A stretch of DNA of 64,000 bases from CAZPXH01 sp964591085 (GCA_964591085.1 CAZPXH010000003.1:172766-236765); one strand, 5' to 3'; positions 17,653 through 27,137 are shown, counted from the first letter of the stretch. The notes: generated by a model not told the origin, from the sequence alone. Program-made: numbers and translations.

Positions 17653-18744
17653 CTAGGCGCGAGACAATCCCTCCAGCAGTTCGCGCCAGTCAGGCCGCTC
17701 GGGCTGACCGGGCTTGCGTGCACCGAAGAACTGGAGCACCAGCCTCCCCTCCCGGTCCAGGATCTCCACGGACCTGACTTCCCCGTCCCTGGTGGGCTTG
17801 CGCACGAGCCAGGCCTCTCGCAGCAGCTCCTCCCGGATGTGAAGGTTGAAGCGCTCATCCAGCACGTTGAACCATCCATCCGCGCCCTCTACCTTCTGCA
17901 CCGGCCCGCTGTAGATCTGAATGCAGGCAGGGTTTCCCACAAAGGCCATGATGGGCTGACCGCTCGCCGCAGCCGCCTCCAGGACCTCGCGATGTGCGGT
18001 TGTTGCCAGCGGGTGCGCCCACTCACCCTGAACCGCGCGCATCAACCGAGTCCTGGGCAGCCGGAACTTGGCGACGAGGCTGGCAAAGTGGTGGGTATCC
18101 TGTAGCGCAGACCACGCTGCGCTTATCCCTTCTCGCTCCGATTGATCCGGTTGCCGGTCCTCGTACACCGGGTAGAAGCCCGAGCCGGGCTCGCCGCGCT
18201 CAATGACCGAGGGCTCGGCAAGCGCAAATCGGGAACGGATCTGGTTGAACGTTTCCCAGGACGGCTTTCGGAGGAAGTACACCTTGTGGATTGCCGTTCC
18301 GGACGCATCGTAGAACTGCAGGCTCCGGAGCCGGCGCTGGGGCAGCTTGAGATCCACGGACCAGACCCGCTTCCACAGAGACGTGAAGATGCGGAGGTCT
18401 ATGTCCTCTGTTACCAGTCCAGGCCCCTTGCCAAACTCCGGATTGACGTAGGCGTCCTTCCGCTCGTGGACCACAGCATCATTGCGGGTGATGGCCATGA
18501 TCTCTCCAGCATCCCGGAGCATGGCAAAGATCCCCGGAATATCGGGCTGCAGGCGGACGATGTCCTCACCCTGTTCAAGCTCCAGGAGTGCTTCCTCCGG
18601 CACGCCGAGAACGGATGCCTGTTCCCGGGCGTGCAGGTGCGGTTGCTCCTGCTTCAGCTTCTCCCGCGCTTCGCACAGTTCCGTCTCATGCGCCCCGCGC
18701 TGATTCATCTCATGCGCCTCGCGCTGACCCGTGGTTGTTGTCAT
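17653..18744 (-). CDS. hmuS: haem-degrading/haem-trafficking protein HmuS (HemS/ChuS family)
   Basis: A 363-residue cytoplasmic protein built of two tandem HemS/ChuX-type repeats, roughly residues 40-190 and 210-360. Both repeats hold the family-like IMAITRNDAVVHERKDAY / IMAFVGNPACIQIYSGPVQKV segment, and IHKVYFLRKPSW lies in the first. The linker near DTHHFASLVAKFRLPR contains candidate haem-ligand histidines. The ATG at 18744 follows AAAGGAGC by about six bases and overlaps hmuV by 35 bases. The first ~35 residues are rich in Gln, Glu and His and look like an extension. Known relatives take haem from the importer and, in some cases, cleave it. Confidence 0.88.
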   Translation of the reverse strand: MTTTTGQREAHEMNQRGAHETELCEAREKLKQEQPHLHAREQASVLGVPEEALLELEQGEDIVRLQPDIPGIFAMLRDAGEIMAITRNDAVVHERKDAYVNPEFGKGPGLVTEDIDLRIFTSLWKRVWSVDLKLPQRRLRSLQFYDASGTAIHKVYFLRKPSWETFNQIRSRFALAEPSVIERGEPGSGFYPVYEDRQPDQSEREGISAAWSALQDTHHFASLVAKFRLPRTRLMRAVQGEWAHPLATTAHREVLEAAAASGQPIMAFVGNPACIQIYSGPVQKVEGADGWFNVLDERFNLHIREELLREAWLVRKPTRDGEVRSVEILDREGRLVLQFFGARKPGQPERPDWRELLEGLSRA

Positions 18745-19540
18745 TCCAGCTCCTTTCGTCCGCAAGTCCTACCGCCACAATAAGCGGACAGGTATCACAG
18801 GGGTGCTTTGTGATGAGTACTTCCGTGCCAAACACGGCCCGGATCGTTTCACTGGTGAAAACCGTGGCGGGAGGGCCCGTCATGGCTGTGGTGCCCTCGT
18901 GCATCATGCACACGACATCAGCGTACTGTGACGCGAGATTCAAATCGTGAACCACCGCAAGCACACCGCGTCCTTGCCGAGCGAGGCCGCGTGCCACTGC
19001 AAGCACCCGGTGCTGGTGCTGCAGATCAAGGCTGGAAGTGGGTTCATCCAGGAGCAGGTAGGCGCTGGAAAGCCCGGTTATCTGCGCTAGCGCGCGGGCA
19101 AGGTGGACGCGCTGCTGCTCCCCGCCGGACAAGCTCGGGTACAGCCTTTCAGAAAAGGCAGAGGTACCGGTCCTGAGCATTGCGCTGTCAATGGCCGCCG
19201 CATCCGCGCCGTGGGAAACGCGTCCCCGGTGAGGCGTTCGCCCCAGCTCCACCACCGAGCGAGCGCGGAAGGCCGCCTGCAGCATGGAGGACTGCGGAAG
19301 AACGGCGCGCCTGCGGGCAAGGTCTCCGCTGTCCATGGCCGTTATGTCATCTCCGTCCAACGTGACCGCGCCGGAGCTCGTGGTAATCTCCCCGGCAAGC
19401 GCGCGCAGGAGCGTGGACTTCCCGGCACCGTTTGGCCCAACCACCACGGTGAGGCGCCCAGGCTCTACGCTGAGATCACAGGATCTGAGGATCTGCGCCT
19501 CTCCCACCTGGTAGGAAACGCTGAGGGCCTCCAATGCCAT
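18710..19540 (-). CDS. hmuV: haem ABC transporter ATPase HmuV
   Basis: ATPase of the BtuCD/FhuC type, 276 residues. Walker A is VGPNGAGKSTLL, the signature is LSGGEQQRVHLARAL and Walker B is LLLDEPTSSLDL with the LAVVHDLNLASQYAD His-loop. The start ATG at 19540 shares its last base with the hmuU stop. The upstream 87 codons of the open frame overlap hmuU and are not protein-like. The last ~20 residues are poorly conserved and run into hmuS. Confidence 0.93.
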   Translation of the reverse strand: MALEALSVSYQVGEAQILRSCDLSVEPGRLTVVVGPNGAGKSTLLRALAGEITTSSGAVTLDGDDITAMDSGDLARRRAVLPQSSMLQAAFRARSVVELGRTPHRGRVSHGADAAAIDSAMLRTGTSAFSERLYPSLSGGEQQRVHLARALAQITGLSSAYLLLDEPTSSLDLQHQHRVLAVARGLARQGRGVLAVVHDLNLASQYADVVCMMHEGTTAMTGPPATVFTSETIRAVFGTEVLITKHPCDTCPLIVAVGLADERSWNDNNHGSARGA

Positions 19541-20595
19541 CAATGAACCTCCGTTCGGAATAGCAGGTACAGGAAGAACGGTGCGCCGATGAACGCCGTC
19601 ACAATTCCCACCGGGAGTTCGGCCGGCGCGAGCACCAGGCGGCTGAGCGTATCGGCAACCACCAGCAGCAGCGCCCCGGTCAGTGTTGAGGCCGGAAGCA
19701 GCAGCCGATGATCCGGCCCCAGGACCAGGCGCACCAGGTGCGGGGCTACCAGACCGATGAAGCCGATGATACCGGTAGCGGCAACCACTGCGCCGACGCA
19801 CGCGGCCCCCGCAATCACAAGGCGCCTGCGCACCCGGGAGACCGCTATTCCAAGGTGCCCGGCTTCCCGGTCACCAAGGAGCAGCGCGTTCAGCTGTGGT
19901 GCGGAGAGCAGCATCACAAAGCCGGCTGGAACCGCCAGGGCAGCGCTGCTCCAAAGCGCTCCCCAGGTGGCACCTCCAAGCGAGCCCAAAGTCCAGAAGG
20001 TGATGTCACGCAGCTGGGCATCGGTAGCGAAGTAGGTGAAGAACCCGGTCAGGGCGCCGGCCATGGCGTTAACGGCGATTCCGGCCAGCAGCAGCGTTGC
20101 AACGGATTGCCCGCGGCGGCCGATGGTGTAAACCACGGCACTCACAGCGAGGCTTCCGGCAAAGGCCGCAAGCGGCAGGGACCAAATGGGCATGCGCGCA
20201 CGGAGCCCGGCACCGGCAACAATCAGGATCACCGCGCCAAGCGCCCCGCCGCTGGAGACCCCGATCAGCGCCGGTTCTGCCAGGGGGTTGCGGAACAGAC
20301 CCTGCATGGTTGCCCCGGCAATTCCCAGGCTTGCGCCGGACAGAACCGCCATCAGAACGCGCGGAATGCGGATTGAGAGAAGGATTCCCGTAGAGCGGGC
20401 GCCCAGCGAGACGGGCAGTCCAAGCATCCGGCCGAATCCGCGGATTACGTCTCCGGCAGGGATTCGCACCGCACCCAAAGCGGAGGAGCCGAGGACTGCT
20501 GCAAGCAGGAGGCCTGACAGCAGCCCCAGGGCAAGCAGCGGCTTTGGAAGACGCCGGGCGGTATTCTCCCTGGCGGCCAAAGTCTGCTGGTTCAC
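19540..20595 (-). CDS. hmuU: haem ABC transporter permease HmuU
   Basis: BtuC/FecCD-type permease, 351 residues, about ten membrane helices. Conserved pieces include GASLGIAGATMQGLFRNPLAEP near residue 100, the GVSSGGALGA loop and IIGFIGLVAPHLVRLVLGPDHR, which is the coupling region that contacts the ATPase. The GTG at 20595 has GGTGG seven bases before it, and the family N-terminus fits there. The longer frame that overlaps hmuT is rejected. Confidence 0.92.
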   Translation of the reverse strand: MNQQTLAARENTARRLPKPLLALGLLSGLLLAAVLGSSALGAVRIPAGDVIRGFGRMLGLPVSLGARSTGILLSIRIPRVLMAVLSGASLGIAGATMQGLFRNPLAEPALIGVSSGGALGAVILIVAGAGLRARMPIWSLPLAAFAGSLAVSAVVYTIGRRGQSVATLLLAGIAVNAMAGALTGFFTYFATDAQLRDITFWTLGSLGGATWGALWSSAALAVPAGFVMLLSAPQLNALLLGDREAGHLGIAVSRVRRRLVIAGAACVGAVVAATGIIGFIGLVAPHLVRLVLGPDHRLLLPASTLTGALLLVVADTLSRLVLAPAELPVGIVTAFIGAPFFLYLLFRTEVH

Positions 20596-20638
20596 ACTGA
20601 TTCCACCACTGAACGGGTCCCGGTCAACACCGGTGCCG

Positions 20639-21574
20639 TCAATCCCTGGAGACCGATGCCAGCAGCTCCGCGAGGTCAGCGACGGCCGCGCCCGTTCGCG
20701 GACCAAACCCCAGCAGGTACAGGTCCTCCATGCTGAGAATGGCGGGTGAACCAAGCTCAAACAGCACGTTCAGGCCGGGAACCCCGCGAGCCGCCTCCGG
20801 TCCACCCAGGCTGGCAAGCCCGCTGGTGGTGAAGAGAATCACATCGGGCTCGGCCGCTGCCGCCGCCTCCGGTGTGAGCGGGCGGTAGTCCCGATAACCG
20901 CTGATGACGTTCCGGCCGCCGGCAAGCTCAATCATCGCCTCGGCAGAAGTATCGGTTCCGGATGCAAGCAGGGTCCCCGCCCCTCTGGCGTAGATGAACA
21001 GGACCCGCGGCTCGGTTCCCGCTGCAGCGGCAATCTCCGTTCCGCGCTCAATATCGGCTTCCATCTCTGCAATCAGATCTGCGGCACGGTCCGGTGTACC
21101 GAGCACCTCGCCGATGACCTGGACGCGCTCCACCGCACCGGCAAAGCTGTCTTCACCCGGCACCACAAAGACCGGAACACCCACGGCAGAGAGCTGGTCC
21201 AGGGCTTCCGGGGGTCCGAGGTCCTCGGTAGTGATCACCAGCTCCGGCTCAAGGGAGAGGAGGCCCTCCACTGATACCTGCCGGACATATCCCACGGTGG
21301 GCTTGTCCTCGGTTGCACGTGGCGGGTACAGGCTGGACTCGTCCACGCCGACAATCCGTTCTTCCGCACCCAGGGCATAGGCGGTCTCCGTCACCGCTCC
21401 ACCCAGAGTGACGATGCGGTTGGTGGCGGGGACCGCTACGGTGACACCCCGTGCGTCTACCAGTGCGCGGACGGCAGCACCGTCCGCGCTATCATCAGCC
21501 GACTCCCCTGCGCCGCCGGCAAAGGCCAGACCGGCAAGCAGCAGCAGAAGCGGCAGAAATGCTCGTTGCTTCAT
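20639..21574 (-). CDS. hmuT: haem ABC transporter substrate-binding protein HmuT
   Basis: Periplasmic class III binding protein, 311 residues. A signal peptide (FLPLLLLLAGLAFA) is followed by a mature start GGAGES. The VTLGGAVTETAYALGAEERIVGVDESS opening and LEPELVITTEDLGPPEALDQL match haemin/cobalamin binding proteins, and VISGYRDYRPLTPEAAAAAEPDVI is the typical C-lobe segment. Genes hmuT-U-V-S form one minus-strand operon. Cobalamin or another metal chelate is possible from the family alone, but the HemS partner favours haem. No dedicated haem receptor is present here. Confidence 0.88.
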   Translation of the reverse strand: MKQRAFLPLLLLLAGLAFAGGAGESADDSADGAAVRALVDARGVTVAVPATNRIVTLGGAVTETAYALGAEERIVGVDESSLYPPRATEDKPTVGYVRQVSVEGLLSLEPELVITTEDLGPPEALDQLSAVGVPVFVVPGEDSFAGAVERVQVIGEVLGTPDRAADLIAEMEADIERGTEIAAAAGTEPRVLFIYARGAGTLLASGTDTSAEAMIELAGGRNVISGYRDYRPLTPEAAAAAEPDVILFTTSGLASLGGPEAARGVPGLNVLFELGSPAILSMEDLYLLGFGPRTGAAVADLAELLASVSRD

Positions 21575-21580
21575 GGCTCT

Positions 21581-21609
21581 ATCATGCCCTAGCGTCCACA
21601 ACTTGTCAA
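21581..21609 (-). promoter_or_regulatory. hmuT promoter, likely leaderless
   Basis: TTGACA (21609-21604), a 17-base spacer and CATGAT (21586-21581) on the minus strand. The -10 ends six bases before the hmuT ATG and there is no clear ribosome site. Just upstream lies the inverted repeat TGACT-N5-AGTCA at 21616-21630, in a position where a repressor or activator could act. No Fur-like site was recognised. Confidence 0.45.
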
Positions 21610-21615
21610 TATTCC

Positions 21616-21630
21616 TGACTGCTGTAGTCA
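21616..21630. repeat. inverted repeat upstream of hmuT, possible operator
   Basis: TGACT-GCTGT-AGTCA, a perfect five-base inverted repeat with a five-base spacer, immediately upstream of the hmuT -35 element. It may be an operator for the haem genes. It is short, so chance is a real alternative. Confidence 0.3.
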
Positions 21631-21651
21631 AGAATTAGACCGAGTTGGAGT

Positions 21652-21995
21652 GTGTGCAAGTACGCCTTGCGCAGCAATTCCTCGCCGAGGATCAGCTCAG
21701 CTCTGCGAAAGAAGCTTCCTCAGGGACGATCCAAGCTGCTGCAGCCGGGATCAGAAGCACGCTCGGTACCGGCGTGTCTGCCAAGCGCGGGCAATCACCC
21801 CGCAACCAGGATCGCGCCAGCGCTAGAAGCAAGCTCTCGGGCAGCGTCATCTGAGTCAGCATCCGCGACAATCCTCTCGCAGCCCTCGGCGGTCTGGCGC
21901 GCGAGATCTCGCAGCAGATCGGGGAGCAAGTCCTCTCCATTGAACGCGGGAATGATTATGCTTGCGGTCTCAAAGGGCGCACGTGGCAAAAACAC
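21652..21995 (-). pseudogene. remnant of a family 2 glycosyltransferase gene
   Basis: In the 506-base gap between hmuT and typA, the minus strand reads SIIIPAFNGEDLLPDLL, then LARQTAEGCERIVADADSDD, then AARELASSAGAILVAG. This is the pattern of a GT-A family 2 N-terminus (SIIIPxYNEExxLxxLL ... VVDxxSxDxTxxIA). It stops at a TGA near 21797. After a one-base shift the frame continues for about 35 codons (CPRLADTPVPSVLLIP...) without a recognisable catalytic half. The gene start would be a GTG at 21995 with no ribosome site. It is most likely a decayed gene. Confidence 0.45.
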
Positions 21996-22045
21996 ACCAA
22001 CGGGCCCGGAAGGCCGCAGCCGTCATACGGCGATGCTTTTTCTCA

Positions 22046-22074
22046 TTGCGCAACCCCCTGCCTGTCCGTATCGT
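22046..22074 (+). promoter_or_regulatory. typA promoter, likely leaderless
   Basis: TTGCGC (22046-22051), a 17-base spacer and TATCGT (22069-22074), each four of six to consensus. The -10 ends six bases before the GTG at 22081, and no ribosome site precedes that GTG. The weak matches make this call tentative on its own. The same geometry recurs at five other genes. Confidence 0.35.
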
Positions 22075-22080
22075 CCGCTG

Positions 22081-23925
22081 GTGACCAGCCCCCCAGTTAG
22101 AAACATTGCAATCATCGCCCACGTAGACCACGGCAAGACAACGCTTGTGGATGCCATGTTCCGCACCTCCGGCATCTTCCGCGAAGGCAAGGTGGTAGAG
22201 GAACGGCTCATGGATCGCATGGATCTTGAGCGGGAGCGTGGCATCACCATCGCAGCCAAGAATTGCGCCATCAACTGGAAGAACACCAAGATCAACATCA
22301 TCGATACGCCGGGTCACGCGGACTTTGGGGGCGAGGTGGAGCGCGCGCTCTCCATGGCCGATGGTGCCTTGCTGCTCGTGGACGCGGCGGAGGGACCGTT
22401 GCCGCAAACTCGATTTGTCCTGCGAAAGACGCTGGAAGCCGGGCTTCCGGTCATTGTAGTGGTGAACAAGCTGGACCGGAAGGACGCGCGCCCGGAAGTG
22501 GTATTGGATCAGATCTCTGATCTCTTCATTGACCTGGATGCAAGCGAGGAGCAGTACCACTTCCCTCTGCTGTATGCAGTTGCGCGGGACGGTATTGCTG
22601 CGCCGGAACCCGCCGGTGTCGGCTTTGTGAATGGGGCGTTCTCCGGCATCCCGGATGGCGCAACGCTGCAGCCGCTGCTGGATGCAATCCTTGAAACGGT
22701 CCCAGCTCCAGCACTTGATCCTGCAGGCGACTTCCAGATGCTGGTGAGCGACCTCGGGTATTCCGATTACCTCGGGCGTCTGGCAATCGGTCGGATCCAC
22801 GCGGGTGTGGTTCGCTCCGCGGATCAGCTCGCGCGGATTGATTCAGACGGGAACATCAGCCCGCTGCGGGTGACGCGCCTCCAGGTGTACGACGGGATCT
22901 CCATTGTTGAGGCGGAGGAGGTCTCAGCTGGGGACGTGGTGGTGCTTTCCGGCATAGACGAGGTGCACATCGGAGACACAATCTGCAAGCGCTCGGCTCC
23001 CAAGGCACTCCGGCGAATCACCGTAGACGAACCGACGGTCACCATGCTCTTCCTGCGAAACTCCGGGCCGCTGTCCGGGACGGAAGGCAAACTGGTGCAG
23101 TCCACCCGCATCCGCGAACGCCTGGACAAGGAGACGCTGTCCAATGTGTCACTCCGGGTTGACGATGCGCCCGGCCAGGACGGCTTTGTGGTCATGGGTC
23201 GTGGCGAGTTTCAGATGGCTATCCTCATAGAGACCATGCGGCGCGAGGGCTTTGAGCTGTGCGTTGGCCGACCCCGCGTGATCACCCGGAAGGCCGCTGA
23301 CGGCACGCTGGAAGAGCCAATCGAACGACTGTTTGTGGATACCGCCGAAGAGTACACGGGAATCGTTACGGAGAAGCTCTCTATCCGCAAAGGGCGGCTG
23401 GTGAACCTGACAAACCACTCGCGCGGCCGCACCCGTCTTGAGTTCAGCATCCCCTCCCGCGCCCTCATCGGCTTCCGGGATGAGCTGCTCACCGACACCC
23501 GCGGGACCGGAATCATGAACGCGTACCTTGAAGGCTACGAGGCATGGCGCGGAGACTTTCCCAGCCGCCAGACCGGCTCGCTTGTCAGCGATAGAGAGGG
23601 CGTCACCGTTCCCTACGCGCTGTTCAACCTGGAACCGCGCGGACAGCTCTTTGTGGGCCCCGGCCAGAAGGTCTACGAGGGAATGGTTGTGGGCGAGCAC
23701 AACCGGGACAATGACCTGGACGTGAACCCCTGCAAGACCAAGAAGCTCACCAACATGCGGGCGGCCGGGCGCGATGAGAACGTGATCCTCACACCCTACC
23801 GGGCGATGACACTGGAGATGGCAATCAACTTCATCCGTGACGATGAGCTGGTTGAGGTCACGCCCAGGTCCATCCGGATGAGAAAAGCAGAACTCCTGCA
23901 GACCGAACGGAAGCGCCAGCGTTAG
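22081..23925 (+). CDS. typA: ribosome-associated GTPase TypA/BipA
   Basis: Translational GTPase used in stress and ribosome assembly, 614 residues from the GTG at 22081, the usual length. The G-domain motifs are IAHVDHGKTTLVDAM, RERGITIAAKN, DTPGHADFGGEVERAL and VVNKLDRKDARPE. Domains II and III and the TypA-specific C-terminal half (RGTGIMNAYLEGYEAW, then NPCKTKKLTNMRAAGRDE) follow. The open frame extends 143 codons upstream, but that part is not protein-like and overlaps the glycosyltransferase remnant. An in-frame ATG at 22033 is a weaker alternative start. Confidence 0.95.
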   Translation: MTSPPVRNIAIIAHVDHGKTTLVDAMFRTSGIFREGKVVEERLMDRMDLERERGITIAAKNCAINWKNTKINIIDTPGHADFGGEVERALSMADGALLLVDAAEGPLPQTRFVLRKTLEAGLPVIVVVNKLDRKDARPEVVLDQISDLFIDLDASEEQYHFPLLYAVARDGIAAPEPAGVGFVNGAFSGIPDGATLQPLLDAILETVPAPALDPAGDFQMLVSDLGYSDYLGRLAIGRIHAGVVRSADQLARIDSDGNISPLRVTRLQVYDGISIVEAEEVSAGDVVVLSGIDEVHIGDTICKRSAPKALRRITVDEPTVTMLFLRNSGPLSGTEGKLVQSTRIRERLDKETLSNVSLRVDDAPGQDGFVVMGRGEFQMAILIETMRREGFELCVGRPRVITRKAADGTLEEPIERLFVDTAEEYTGIVTEKLSIRKGRLVNLTNHSRGRTRLEFSIPSRALIGFRDELLTDTRGTGIMNAYLEGYEAWRGDFPSRQTGSLVSDREGVTVPYALFNLEPRGQLFVGPGQKVYEGMVVGEHNRDNDLDVNPCKTKKLTNMRAAGRDENVILTPYRAMTLEMAINFIRDDELVEVTPRSIRMRKAELLQTERKRQR

Positions 23926-23976
23926 CGGACCGGGAAGCCTTCTCACAGGCAGGTTGCCGTAGTACAAAAGGAAAGC

Positions 23977-25548
23977 ATGCAGGCGGAGCACCCGTTCCGG
24001 GGCCGTTCGGTCACAGCAATCCGTGATCTCAACCGGGACGAGCGGCTCTATCTGTACCGCCGGACCCGGGAGCTCAAGACGCTTCTTCTGCAGGGCGAGT
24101 CAGCGGATCTGTTTCGGATAAACCATCCGGATTTTGGTATGTACGAAATCTTTTTGGAGGACAGCACCCGTACACGGGAGTCCTTCAAGAACGCCGCGAT
24201 GTTTCACCGGATCAAGGTGTCCGAGCTGAACGCCGGCAGTTCATCCTTCAACAAAAAGGAAAGCTACGCAGACACCATCGCCAACCTCATTGGCTACGGC
24301 AACCGGGTGTTCGTACTGCGGACCACCCTTGAGGGCGTCTGCCGTCACCTGGTGGAGCAAACCGAGCACTATCGCAAGCGCCACGGCCTGCAGCACGGAA
24401 TCTCCTTCATCAATGCGGGTGACGGACTCCACGAGCACCCCACCCAGGAACTGCTGGACGAGTTCACGTTCCTGGAAGACCTGGACTGGTCTCCACAGCG
24501 GATCCACCTGGCGCTGGTCGGCGACCTCTATCACGGACGCACGGTGCACTCCAAGGTGTACGGGCTGGACCTGTTTGAGTCGGTGAAGGTGGATCTGGTT
24601 GCTCCCGCGGAGCTTGCAATGCCAGCGGCCTACGTCCGGGCAATGGAGCGGCAGGGCTTTGCGGTGCAGAGCTTCCCGTCAATAGATGCGTATCTGGAGT
24701 CCGGGGACGTAGCACCACAATGGTACTTCACACGCCCGCAGCTTGAGCGAATGGGAGACCGGATCCTGCGTCGGCAGGCGGAACTCCGGGCGGCAATCAC
24801 CTTCACCGAGGACAAGATCGGCCGCGTGTCCGCCAGCACCCGCTTCTACCACCCGCTTCCCCGCCACCGCGAGCACCCCACAATCCCCGCAGCACTGGAC
24901 GCAACCCACCTCAATGGCTGGGAACGCCAGTCTGCCAACGGATACCTGGTGCGAATTGTGCTTCTGGCAATGGTGGCAGGACGCATCGGTGATGATTATC
25001 ACGGGCCGATCGCGAGCCCCCGCCCGCTTCCGCGCGACTACATCACGGAGGTGGAGCCGACCCACAGCAAGCCAAAGCGCTACTCGGAGGGCGTTCGCCC
25101 AATCCACGACGGCGTGGTGATAGACCACATATGCAGCGGAGACCCTCCCCAGGAGATTCGCCGGCACATGGTAACCTTGCAGGCGGTTGCGCGCCTTCAC
25201 GGCCGCGGTGGTGAGTGGGTGTCGACCGGCTCAGACGGAAGCCACAAGGGAATTCTTTTCCGGCCCGAGTTCGGCGAATTGAGCGACGACCAGATGGAAA
25301 CGCTGGCGGCGGTTGTACCGGGCGCAACGGTGAACGTGATTTCGGGAGGCGAGGTGAAGCGGAAGGTTCGGCTCAGTCGCCCGCCCCGCATTGCAGCAAT
25401 TCCAGGCCTCCGGTGTGGGAACCCCAACTGCATCACCCACCCGGACCACGCGGAGGGAATCATCCCGAGTTTTCAGCGTACTGAAGATGACAGCTACGCG
25501 TGCGAGTACTGCAGCCGAGAGCACACCTTCAAGGAGATCTGGGTTTGA
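23977..25548 (+). CDS. pyrBI: aspartate carbamoyltransferase, catalytic-regulatory fusion PyrBI
   Basis: Second step of de novo UMP synthesis. The 523-residue protein joins the catalytic chain (residues ~1-355) to the regulatory chain (~370-523). Catalytic motifs are the carbamoyl-phosphate loop EDSTRTRESF, SSSFNKKESYADT, GDGLHEHPTQELLD and LVGDLYHGRTVHS. The regulatory part has VIDHICSGD and the zinc site C-GNPN-C with C-EY-C near the end. The start ATG has AAAGGAAAG just upstream. Such fusions are known in Thermotoga and treponemes, as I recall. Confidence 0.95.
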   Translation: MQAEHPFRGRSVTAIRDLNRDERLYLYRRTRELKTLLLQGESADLFRINHPDFGMYEIFLEDSTRTRESFKNAAMFHRIKVSELNAGSSSFNKKESYADTIANLIGYGNRVFVLRTTLEGVCRHLVEQTEHYRKRHGLQHGISFINAGDGLHEHPTQELLDEFTFLEDLDWSPQRIHLALVGDLYHGRTVHSKVYGLDLFESVKVDLVAPAELAMPAAYVRAMERQGFAVQSFPSIDAYLESGDVAPQWYFTRPQLERMGDRILRRQAELRAAITFTEDKIGRVSASTRFYHPLPRHREHPTIPAALDATHLNGWERQSANGYLVRIVLLAMVAGRIGDDYHGPIASPRPLPRDYITEVEPTHSKPKRYSEGVRPIHDGVVIDHICSGDPPQEIRRHMVTLQAVARLHGRGGEWVSTGSDGSHKGILFRPEFGELSDDQMETLAAVVPGATVNVISGGEVKRKVRLSRPPRIAAIPGLRCGNPNCITHPDHAEGIIPSFQRTEDDSYACEYCSREHTFKEIWV

Positions 25549-27137
25549 GTTCTGTCTCTGAGGAAGTGATTTCCGCGGCGCGTGAGGCAGGTGCCCTCAG
25601 CATCCAGACTGACCCGCCGTTCCGCTGGGCCTCCGGCGCCATGATGCCGGTGTACAACGACAATCGCATCCTCATGGCCACGCCCCGTGGTCGCCGCGCT
25701 GTCCTTGGCGGCTTTGCTGCGATCATCGCGAAGAATGGGCTGGACTTTGATGGGGTAGCCGGGACGGCGAGCGCCGGCATAGCGCCAGCCACGCTGGTGG
25801 CCGAACACTTTCAGTGCCCGCTCTACTACGTCCGCGCGGAAAGCAAGGGCCACGGCCGGGAACGGCTGATTGAGGGAGCTCCCGAGGCAGGCCTGGACGG
25901 ACAGCGGATCCTCCTGATTGAAGATCTCATCTCTACGGGGGGCAGCAGCACGCGTGCTGCAGAGGCCCTGATCCGCGCCGGCGCTCGGGTCACGGCCTGC
26001 CTGGCAATCTTCAGCTACGGGTTTGCCGGCGCCGCAGAGCGCATTCAGACACTTCCCGGCTCGCCACCGCTGCGGGTGCTTGCCTCTGTCACGGACCTTG
26101 TTCGGGATGGCAGGACGCGCGGCTGGCTATCGGCCGAGGATGGTGAGATCATTGACGAGTGGCTCGCAGATCCCTTTGGGTGGTGGGAAGCCCGGCAGGC
26201 CCTGTCACCGGTGCCCGCGACTATCACGGTGGACCAGCCCGACAAGGCAGCGGCCCGCGCGGCTGACATCGCTTCCCGCCTGAGTACCGCAGCCACGTCC
26301 GCAGGCCACCTGTTGTGCGTGGGCATTGATCCCCGGCCGGAGCTGCTCCCGGCGGGGATGGACGTTGCTGAGTTCCTGACGGGGGTGCTGGAAGAGATTT
26401 CTGCTAGCGGGCCGCCTCCTGCGGCCTTCAAGCCCAACATCGCGTACTTCCACCAGCTCGACCGTCCCCTGGAAGAGGATTTCAGTGGCACCCGGGCGCT
26501 CGCTGCAACGATCAGTCATATCCGCTCCTCGTTCCCTGAAATCCCGGTGATACTGGACGCCAAGCGCGCGGACATCGCGGCAAGCAGCGCCGCGTACGCC
26601 AGGGAGGCCTTTGGAGCGTGGCACGCCGATGCGCTCACCGTCTCACCCTTCATGGGAGACGATTCGGTAGCCCCCTTCCTTACGGCGGCGGCGGAGGCAG
26701 ACACCGCCCGCTGGGTGTACGTGCTCAACCGGACAAGCAATCCCGGGGCACAGCGCTTCCAGGACAACGCTGACAGCAGTACCGGCCGTCCCTTGTTTGA
26801 GTCGGTAGCGCATGCAATTCAGGCCTGGCAGCGCGAGTACGGGACCGCGGGTGCCGTGATTGGCGCTACGGCGCCCGAAGAGCTTGAACGGCTTCTGCAG
26901 CTGCACTCGGCGCTTCCCCTGCCGATTCTAGTGCCGGGCGTTGGCGCTCAGGGTGGTTCAGCCGCGGGAGTCATGGACGCCATTTCCCGCTCCGGCTTCC
27001 CGGCGGGTCTTGTCCGAATCTCTGCGTCCAGGCAAATCCTCGCGCCGTGGGGCGACCGGGGTGCCCCCAGGACCTGGCGCCGAGAAGTTGCGGCGAGCTA
27101 TGCGAATCTGGCCACGGAGTGCGCGTGGCAGGGTTGA
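25545..27137 (+). CDS. pyrEF: orotate phosphoribosyltransferase-OMP decarboxylase fusion PyrEF
   Basis: Last two steps of UMP synthesis in one 530-residue chain. The N-terminal half is PyrE: RWASGAMMPVYNDNR, the FDGVAGTASAGI region and the PRPP loop LLIEDLISTGGSS. The C-terminal half is a type 2 PyrF: LLCVGIDPRPELLPAG, AAFKPNIAYF, the catalytic DAKRADIAAS and ILVPGVGAQGG. The start is a TTG at 25545 that overlaps the pyrBI stop (TTGA) and has AAGGAG seven bases upstream. The order E then F matches the eukaryotic UMP synthase arrangement, but the PyrF is the bacterial type 2 form. Confidence 0.94.
   Translation: MSSVSEEVISAAREAGALSIQTDPPFRWASGAMMPVYNDNRILMATPRGRRAVLGGFAAIIAKNGLDFDGVAGTASAGIAPATLVAEHFQCPLYYVRAESKGHGRERLIEGAPEAGLDGQRILLIEDLISTGGSSTRAAEALIRAGARVTACLAIFSYGFAGAAERIQTLPGSPPLRVLASVTDLVRDGRTRGWLSAEDGEIIDEWLADPFGWWEARQALSPVPATITVDQPDKAAARAADIASRLSTAATSAGHLLCVGIDPRPELLPAGMDVAEFLTGVLEEISASGPPPAAFKPNIAYFHQLDRPLEEDFSGTRALAATISHIRSSFPEIPVILDAKRADIAASSAAYAREAFGAWHADALTVSPFMGDDSVAPFLTAAAEADTARWVYVLNRTSNPGAQRFQDNADSSTGRPLFESVAHAIQAWQREYGTAGAVIGATAPEELERLLQLHSALPLPILVPGVGAQGGSAAGVMDAISRSGFPAGLVRISASRQILAPWGDRGAPRTWRREVAASYANLATECAWQG

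Noticed and set aside
21652..22080. N-terminal extension of TypA by 143 codons
   Set aside because: The extension is not protein-like, and TypA proteins begin directly before the GTPase P-loop. The GTG at 22081 gives the standard length.
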